Shown one piece after another: positions 57,726 to 64,000 of a DNA stretch of 64,000 nucleotides; position 1 is the first letter of the stretch, and every line of letters starts with the position of its first letter. Source of the stretch: Chamaecrista fasciculata (taxonomy: Eukaryota; Streptophyta; Magnoliopsida; Fabales; Fabaceae); NCBI GenBank assembly GCA_003254925.1, contig QANZ01010384.1, forward strand, positions 66,387-130,386, in the 5' to 3' direction. The notes under the pieces are model-generated. The model did no database searches. It was not told the origin of the DNA and saw only the letters and a list, made by a program, of their open reading frames with translations. Position numbers and translations under genes: made by a program.

Positions 57726-57844
57726 AACGAAAGGTTTGCATTTTGGTACCTTATTCTACGGACTGTTTTCACTTTGGTACCATCTTCTTTTAAAAGTAGC
57801 ACTTTGGTAGCATGTTTTTTTGCATTGTTAACACTTTAATTTGG

Positions 57845-58140
57845 TACTCAAATTTATTTTTCTGTTAAGTTTCAACGATGAAGTCGCACGTGACCATCTC
57901 GTGCACAGTAAAAACACTCACATGTCTATTTTTCTCTCATTTTTCACAATTAAAATGATAATACACTTCATAGTTTTCTCACTTTGAATCTCAATGTTTT
58001 CATAATTTTTGAGTGTTTTAGTGTCAGAATCGTGGAAAAATGAGAAGAAAATAGACATTTGGGTATTTTTACTTTGCACGTGATGGTCACGTGCGACTTC
58101 GTCGTCAAAACTTAATTGAAAAATAAATTTGAATACCATA
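57845..58140. mobile_element. MITE-like inverted repeat
   Basis: Arms of about 100 bp (57845-57940 and 58040-58140) are inverted copies, containing AAGTCGCACGTGACCATC and its inverse. A G-box-like CACGTG sits in each arm. The outer limits are not fixed. Confidence 0.6.
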
Positions 58141-58214
58141 GTATTAATGGTTGCAAAGAGTATGATATCAAAACATAATTTACCCTAAAATGAATTATGT
58201 AATAAAACAAATTA

Positions 58215-59462
58215 CTCAATAAGGACAGACTACTTGATCCTTATATTTGAGGTAGGTTACAATTTAGTTCTTTATGTTTTTTGTTTCAACTTTTGTCTAC
58301 AAATTTCTAAAAAAATTCACTCTCTCATCGAATTGACTGAATGTAACCATATCTTTGTTTGTTTTAATATTAAATACGATGAATTTAAAACTACATGTTA
58401 CTTTAAACTCTAAAAGTATATCATTCGTTTCACCATCAAATAAGTAAAATTATTCGATCTTTCTCATTTGAAGTTCAAATGTAACGAATTCAAAATTATG
58501 AGTTACTCTTAATTTTTCTTTCCAGTTATGACTGTTAACAACTAAGATCAAAATGAGCCTAAAAATGGATTTGAGACCAAAAAGTAAAAATTATGAAAAG
58601 TTGATCTCTTACCCACTTTAAGGCTCGATTTAATATCATTTTACTGGCGATTCTAATTAGGTAGAAAAAAGACTCATCAAGAGTAGCTTATAACTCCAAA
58701 CTTGTCGTATTTAGATTTGAAATGCGAGATACATGACCAACTATGCTTATTTGATCGTGAAACAAGTGACCCATTTTTGAAATCTAATTTAACCTCATTT
58801 AGTAGTAATGCACGATCGGGTCAGACCATGTTTTGGTTGGACCCAAAACCCAGGTCGATTATAGTCAGGTCAGGTCAACCGGGGCTAACTTTAAAAAAAA
58901 AATTGTATTTTTTTTATTTAAGCTATTTATTTAGTTTATGTATATTTTAACTATAATGTTAAAGTCATTAATTATAATTTTACCTGAGTTTAATAAAATT
59001 TACATTAATGAAAATATTTAATTTGATTTATTTGTTAAATAAATATTTAGTTAAGATTAAGTTAATATTTTATATATTTTTTTAAGTATACAATTGATAA
59101 AAATAATAATACATATACTTTTATATAATAAAAAGAATATTTAATATATAAAAATATATAAAATATATATTAAAAAAATAAAAAATAAGAGTGTAACTCG
59201 AGACCCAGCCAAGCCTGAATTGTTCGTGCCGAACCGAGTTTTGTTCACCCTCATCGTTTAATGAGAATCCTAAGTAAAAGCAATACATAACTTCAAACGC
59301 GTGACATTCGAGTTCAAAATGAAAAAAAATATGATCACATTGGAACATCGGGACTAAAGAATGAACATTTTAAAAAAATTATAGGACCAAAATTATAACA
59401 AAAAGATAAATGCTTGGATTGCAACTTTCTCCAAATATAAGGGATCAAAAATGTAGTTTGGC
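58215..59462. mobile_element. Larger worn TIR element upstream of P450-3
   Basis: GATCCTTATATTTGAGG at the left and its diverged inverse (AAATATAAGGGATC) at the right, together with internal CGAATTTAAA-type phrases, suggest a TIR element. The middle (58900-59200) is AT-rich. A TTT-rich frame is chance. Confidence 0.4.
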
Positions 59463-59734
59463 TATAAAAATATAATAGACATTCTTAATCTAACCCAGAA
59501 GAGAAAGATGTTACGTAATTATTCTTTTGAAATCGCACTTTCCAACGAGTTTATCTTATATTATATGGCTCCACCCCTTTCTGGTCGTCCATGTTTAAAA
59601 CTATAGTCTATGAAATTAAAAATACGAGAAAATTTACTATTTGGTCTCTCTTTCTTTACTAAGTTAACAATTTAGTCCCTTATTTATTTTACATACATAT
59701 TTGCGTGCCCGTTAGGGCATGCAAAGCCCCTAGT

Positions 59735-59749
59735 ACTATATATATATAC
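59735..59749 (+). promoter_or_regulatory. Possible TATA region of P450-3
   Basis: A TATATATA run followed by a short CA run about 140-155 bp upstream of the start codon at 59890, matching the spacing in P450-2. Confidence 0.35.
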
Positions 59750-59889
59750 ACACACAGTTTTCATGAGTCAACACTGCCAAACGAATACTACTCCATTACG
59801 CCTCTAAGTACAGAGAAACAGTCCGTTCTTCTTCTTCCTCTCTTCAATTTCTTTCTTTCTCTCCCAAATCACAAAGAGACTTAAAGAAA

Positions 59890-62800
59890 ATGGAAGCAAT
59901 CAGCGTTTTGGCTTTGATTGTAACTCTTGTATGTTCATTGAAGTTGCTAAACTGGCTTTGGTTGAAGCCTAAGAGGCTTGAGAGGAGACTAAGAGAACAA
60001 GGTCTTCAAGGCACTCCTTATACACTCTTCACTGGCGATGCTATCAGAATGTTCAAGATTCAAAAGGAAGCTAAATCTAAACCCATTAAACTCTCTGATG
60101 ACTACGTGCCTCGTGCTTACGCCTTTATCCTTCAAATTGTTAACAAATATGGTATGCTTCTACATGCCTGCATAATCATTAGCATATAAGTATTCCCTAC
60201 TTTATATGATATGATATAGTTTAACTGGTGTATATATATCTTTTTCTTTTAAAAAAAGACATAATTGCTGATAAGAGATGGCACACATGATATCCAGGAA
60301 AGAACCCTTTTATGTGGTTTGGACAAATACCAAGGATAATTATTACAGATCCAGATCTAATTAAAGATGTCATGAACAAGAACTATGACTTCACAAAATC
60401 TCAATCAAACCTTCTTCTCAAGTTACTACCCAAAGGTCTTGCAGGCCACGAGGGCGATAAGTGGGCAAAGCACAGAAGGCTCATCAATCCAGCATTCACT
60501 ACAGAAAAGTTGAAGGTTACCTTAATTTTCCTTTACAAGTGAGAACTTGTAAAGCACTTGAATATGTTCTTTATGCAACATATATAACACCTATTTGCTT
60601 TATAAACTTTATGCTCTGTACCTTTAAGTCCTTAGTTAGATGCTGAACATTTAATATTCCTATCATATAATGCTGGCACAGATCATGTTACCTGCATTTT
60701 TTGAAAGCTGCAATGATATGGTTAGCAAGTGGGAGAAAATGTTGTCTTCTGATGGCTCATGTGAAATGGATGTATGGCCTTCCCTTCAGAATTTGACTTG
60801 TGATGTTATTTCTCGAGCTGCTTTTGGAAGTAGCTATGAAGAAGGAACAAGAATATTTCTACTTCAAAAAGAACAAACTAAACTTGCCATGGGAAATTTT
60901 TTGAAAGCTTTCATTCCAGGGTGGAGGTAGGATGGCACAGTATATCTGAAATTAATTTTAGGTCAAAACCTCATTTTGGTCCTCAAACTACGATATAAAT
61001 TTCATTTTGGTCCTAAAACTATTTTTTGTTCTATTTTGGTCCTCAAACTCTTACCTTTGTTCGATTTTGGTCCTCAAAATGCGATTCTATGGTTTCTGCC
61101 TTAACTTATAACTTGAACAATTGAGATGTATCATTTCTTTCTCATATAGTCATATGTGTTAATGAGTTGACAAAGAAAGAAAAGTTTTCATTCTTAGTCA
61201 CGTTTGACGTTTGTGGTTGATTTTTCTTTCTCTCTTTGTCATCCCACTTATTATGACACATATGAAAGAGAAATAGTCCATCTCAATGGTCCAAATTAGA
61301 AATAACGGCAAAAACTAGACAAAATCACATTTTAGAGACCAAAATGGAACAAGAAATAAATTTAGGGCTAAAATGAAACTTACCAGAGTTTGAGGACCAA
61401 AATGATTATTTGACCTCAATTTTATGATTTTGTTTCATTAAAATAAACTTACCTGAAATTTCATATTAGAAACAACCAATTTCCTGATATCTAGAATTGA
61501 GATTCCAAGGTATTACTGTGTTTGAAAGAACTGAACTTACCAAATAATATAATTTGCAAATGTGGTATCCATATCTCATTTGCAATATACATTCACAGTT
61601 TAGTGTTAGCATGGAAAGTCAACCTATATGACAATGCTATTTGTTTCTTTTTGTTATCATAATTATTATAAGGACTGTTTGTTTATTTGTAGGTTTCTAC
61701 CTAGTGGTACCATTAGGAGGATGAAGGAAATTAATAGAGATATAGAAGTCTCCCTTAAAGATATAATTAACATAAGAGAGAGAGCAATCAAGAAAGGTGA
61801 AGCCACTAAGGATGACTTGTTAGGCATACTTTTGGAGTCTAATCACAAGGCGAACGTTGGAATGACAATTCAAGAAGTGATTGAGGAATGCAAGATTTTC
61901 TACTTAGCAGGGCAAGAAACCACTTCTGTATTACTTGTTTGGACTATGGTGTTGCTATGTAGGTACCCTGAGTGGCAAAAAAATGCGAGGGAGGAAGTCT
62001 TTCAAAGATTTGGCAACAAAAATCCAGACTATGATGGGCTAAATCACTTAAAGATCGTAAGTTCTTCACGGTTCTCTTTCTAATAATAGTTTCTGGTTTG
62101 CCAAATTTGTTGCTGCCTTACTGGCTATTACCATAAGTAATAAACTTCATTGTTCTACCCAAAAAAAAATAATGTGCATTGTAGATTTTAGAGTTATAAA
62201 GTTTTCTAGTAGAATTGTGATGTGAATGATTCTTTTTTTCAAGAGTTTATAATATGATGAAGAGTTTCCCTTACTGTACATGTTATAATTTTATTGCAAA
62301 ACTTAAAAACATTGGCAAAAGTAATTCTGGTACTCTCAAATTATGGGATAAGTCTCAATTGACCTCATATTTGTTTTTGTGATCAATTATACCCTCAAAC
62401 TTTTACATTTGAGTCATTTGTACCCCAAGAGTTAAAGTTGTCTAAATTGTTAACGGAAAACGGTAACGTAGCAAGTGACTTTTTTCTTTTGTATTTTGGT
62501 GTCAATTATACCCCAAAACATTCCTATTCATATTAATTTTACCCTAAACTTTCTCACATTTTGTTCAATTGTACCCCAAAAATGTTGATGTCAGCATCAT
62601 GTCAGCATGTTCTATTAATGATTTAGATGGCGTTAGGCTTTGGGATAGAATTATGTTAAATGTGAAACTTTGGAGGAACAATTGATAACAAAAAAGGTTT
62701 AAGGGTACAATTGAGACTTATCCCATAATTCGGGGGCACTAGAGGTACTTTGGCCTAAAAACATTTTATTTCTAGATTCTAGAACAAGACTTTCATAGGG

Positions 62801-63436
62801 TTCTGCAACCATTTTCTATTTGTTTCTACAATAAAAAACTTTATAGGCAGGGTAAATGTTTTCAAAAGATCCAGCCATGTGGTACTAAGTCGAACAAAAT
62901 TTCAGTTTTACCATTTTTGATGAATCTAATAACAAACACTTAAAATTTTTCATTTTGTGGTTTTATCCTTACCATAATTATTATTATTATTATAATTATT
63001 TTTTCTACAGGTGACCATGATTTTGTATGAGGTTTTGAGGCTATACCCACCAGGACTTCAACTTGTTAGAACTGTTGATAAAGATATGAAACTAGGGAAC
63101 TTAATAATACCGGCAGGAGTGGATCTTGCCTTACCAGTAGTTCTGATTCACCATGATTGTGAACTATGGGGTAATGATGCAAAGGAGTTCAAACCAGAGA
63201 GATTTTCAGAAGGAGTTTTCAAGGCAACAAAAGGGAAAGTTTCATTCTTCCCATTTGGGTGGGGTCCTAGAATGTGCATTGGCCAAAACTTTGCAATGTT
63301 GGAAGCAAAGATGGCTTTGTCCATGATCCTACAACGCTTCTCATTTGAGCTTTCTCCTACATATGCTCACGCTCCAACTACTGTTCTTGCTCTTGAACCT
63401 CTGTTTGGTGCACATATTATTTTACATAAAATCTAA
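59890..63436 (+). CDS. CYP72A-like cytochrome P450 (copy 3), five exons
   Basis: The coding sequence joins 59890-60151, 60298-60515, 60682-60926, 61693-62056 and 63011-63436 (1515 nt, 504 aa), GT-AG and in phase throughout. The ER anchor (residues 5-25), AGQETT in the I-helix, EVLR (ExxR), PERF and the heme loop [10 protein letters not shown] are all present. Exons have the same lengths as in copy 2 except exon 3, which is one codon longer. Differences cluster in exons 1-4 (for example DYVPRAY versus DFVPRAF, and GIIIR/GTIRRM-type changes), so substrate range may differ. It appears intact. Introns 3 and 4 hold MITEs. The block repeats that of copy 2 at 10,056 bp spacing. Confidence 0.9.
60961..61415. 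mobile_element. Mutator-like MITE in intron 3 of P450-3
   Basis: The ends GGTCAAAACCTCATTTTGGT and its inverse enclose 455 bp. Flanks TTAATTTTA and TCAATTTTA match at 8 of 9 positions. It is the same family as 50427-50871 but in a different intron. Confidence 0.7.
62314..62755. mobile_element. Mutator-like MITE in intron 4 of P450-3, 10-bp duplication
   Basis: The ends GGCAAAAGTAATTCTGGTAC and inverted GGCCAAAGTACCTC enclose 442 bp with long inverted arms. TAAAAACATT precedes and follows exactly (62304-62313 and 62756-62765). Part of it may be a chance extension, so the duplication is 9-10 bp. P450-2 lacks it here. Confidence 0.8.
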
Positions 63437-63987
63437 TTATAGAAGATAATGAGCTCCTAAATTAAACCCAGAGAATGCTTATATGTGTGTGTGTGTGTTA
63501 ATGTATACAGTCATACTATTTACTTGGGCTGAGACTATGTGCTTGAGTAAGTATGTTTGGTTAATTTGATTAAGCTAATGGAACTGTAGAAATCATTTAA
63601 AGATAGTTGTGCAACTGGATGACGGCTAACCGTTGTTAAGAAAGTCAAAATTGTATGGCAAAATTATACTACGCAGTTTTCTTATGGTTCTTGTAGCTAT
63701 TAATGATGGGATTTATAGAACACAGATTTTGATTCATTCACAGAAATTAGTAGGGAATAAACACCTGGTTTGAATAGTATAATTCATGATAATAGTGCAT
63801 CAGACTGTCTACAAAGGGCCTGGCTACCATAGGACGACAATCGTTGACGACACTACCAAGGGTGTCTAGCTTCCACAGGGCAGAGCCAGGACCCTTGCCT
63901 GCTTTTAGGACTCGATGCCCTAAGTCGCCACCAGCCAGTGCCCAGAGCCCAAGGCTGGTCGCCCTGAGAGTTATGCCAAGGATCTTG

Positions 63988-64000
63988 CACTACAAGAAAA
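63988..64000 (+). mobile_element. CACTA-type terminus at the window edge
   Basis: The last 13 bases, CACTACAAGAAAA, are the classic end of plant CACTA transposons. The matching position behind P450-2 (54251) carries CACTATCAAGAAAA. The rest lies beyond the window. Confidence 0.65.

Noticed and set aside
1..64000. tRNA, rRNA, CRISPR, bacterial operon or phage features
   Set aside because: I searched by eye for tRNA box B (GGTTCGAATCC) and repeat arrays and found none; the sequence is plant nuclear DNA.

Overview
This is eukaryotic nuclear DNA from a flowering plant, almost certainly a eudicot. The evidence is AT-rich DNA with spliced genes (GT-AG introns, some over 2 kb), plant-type Ty1/copia retrotransposons, an AOP-type 2-oxoglutarate dioxygenase, CYP72A cytochromes P450 and fragments of a carotenoid hydroxylase and a plant C2H2 zinc-finger gene. 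A 644-base gap (38595-39238) and one stray N (7919) show a draft assembly. I cannot name the species.

Layout. 1-2335: nested terminal-inverted-repeat (TIR) elements with a piece of a C2H2 zinc-finger gene. 3196-7465: an apparently intact three-exon 2-oxoglutarate/Fe(II) dioxygenase gene with several small elements in its introns. 8000-11900: a 170-bp hairpin MITE, a worn gypsy-like gag piece, an LTR fragment and a possible PPR gene scrap. 12913-13961: a Pack-MULE-like element holding exon 1 of a beta-carotene hydroxylase gene, with a perfect 9-bp target duplication. 15295-16794: another Mutator-like element, itself split by a solo LTR. 17619-22392: a nearly complete minus-strand copia element with two 214-bp LTRs. 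22600-29950: LTR remnants, two GTGTC-rich hairpin repeats and AT-rich DNA. 30112-38594: a long decayed SIRE/Maximus-like copia element on the minus strand. 39239-44463: two inverted copies of an LTR around a second SIRE-like fragment. 44464-64000: a tandem CYP72A-type P450 cluster (one pseudogene and two full-length five-exon genes), with Mutator-like MITEs in its introns and CACTA-type ends bordering the duplicated blocks.

Only three loci look capable of making a normal host protein: the dioxygenase (319 aa) and P450 copies 2 and 3 (503 and 504 aa). Both families work in specialised metabolism, so their proximity is suggestive, but over 40 kb of transposon DNA separates them. The most striking signal is a set of TIR elements with 9-10 bp target duplications, including gene-capturing ones.

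All coordinates, splice sites and target duplications were read by eye. Family names rest on remembered motifs and no database search was run.
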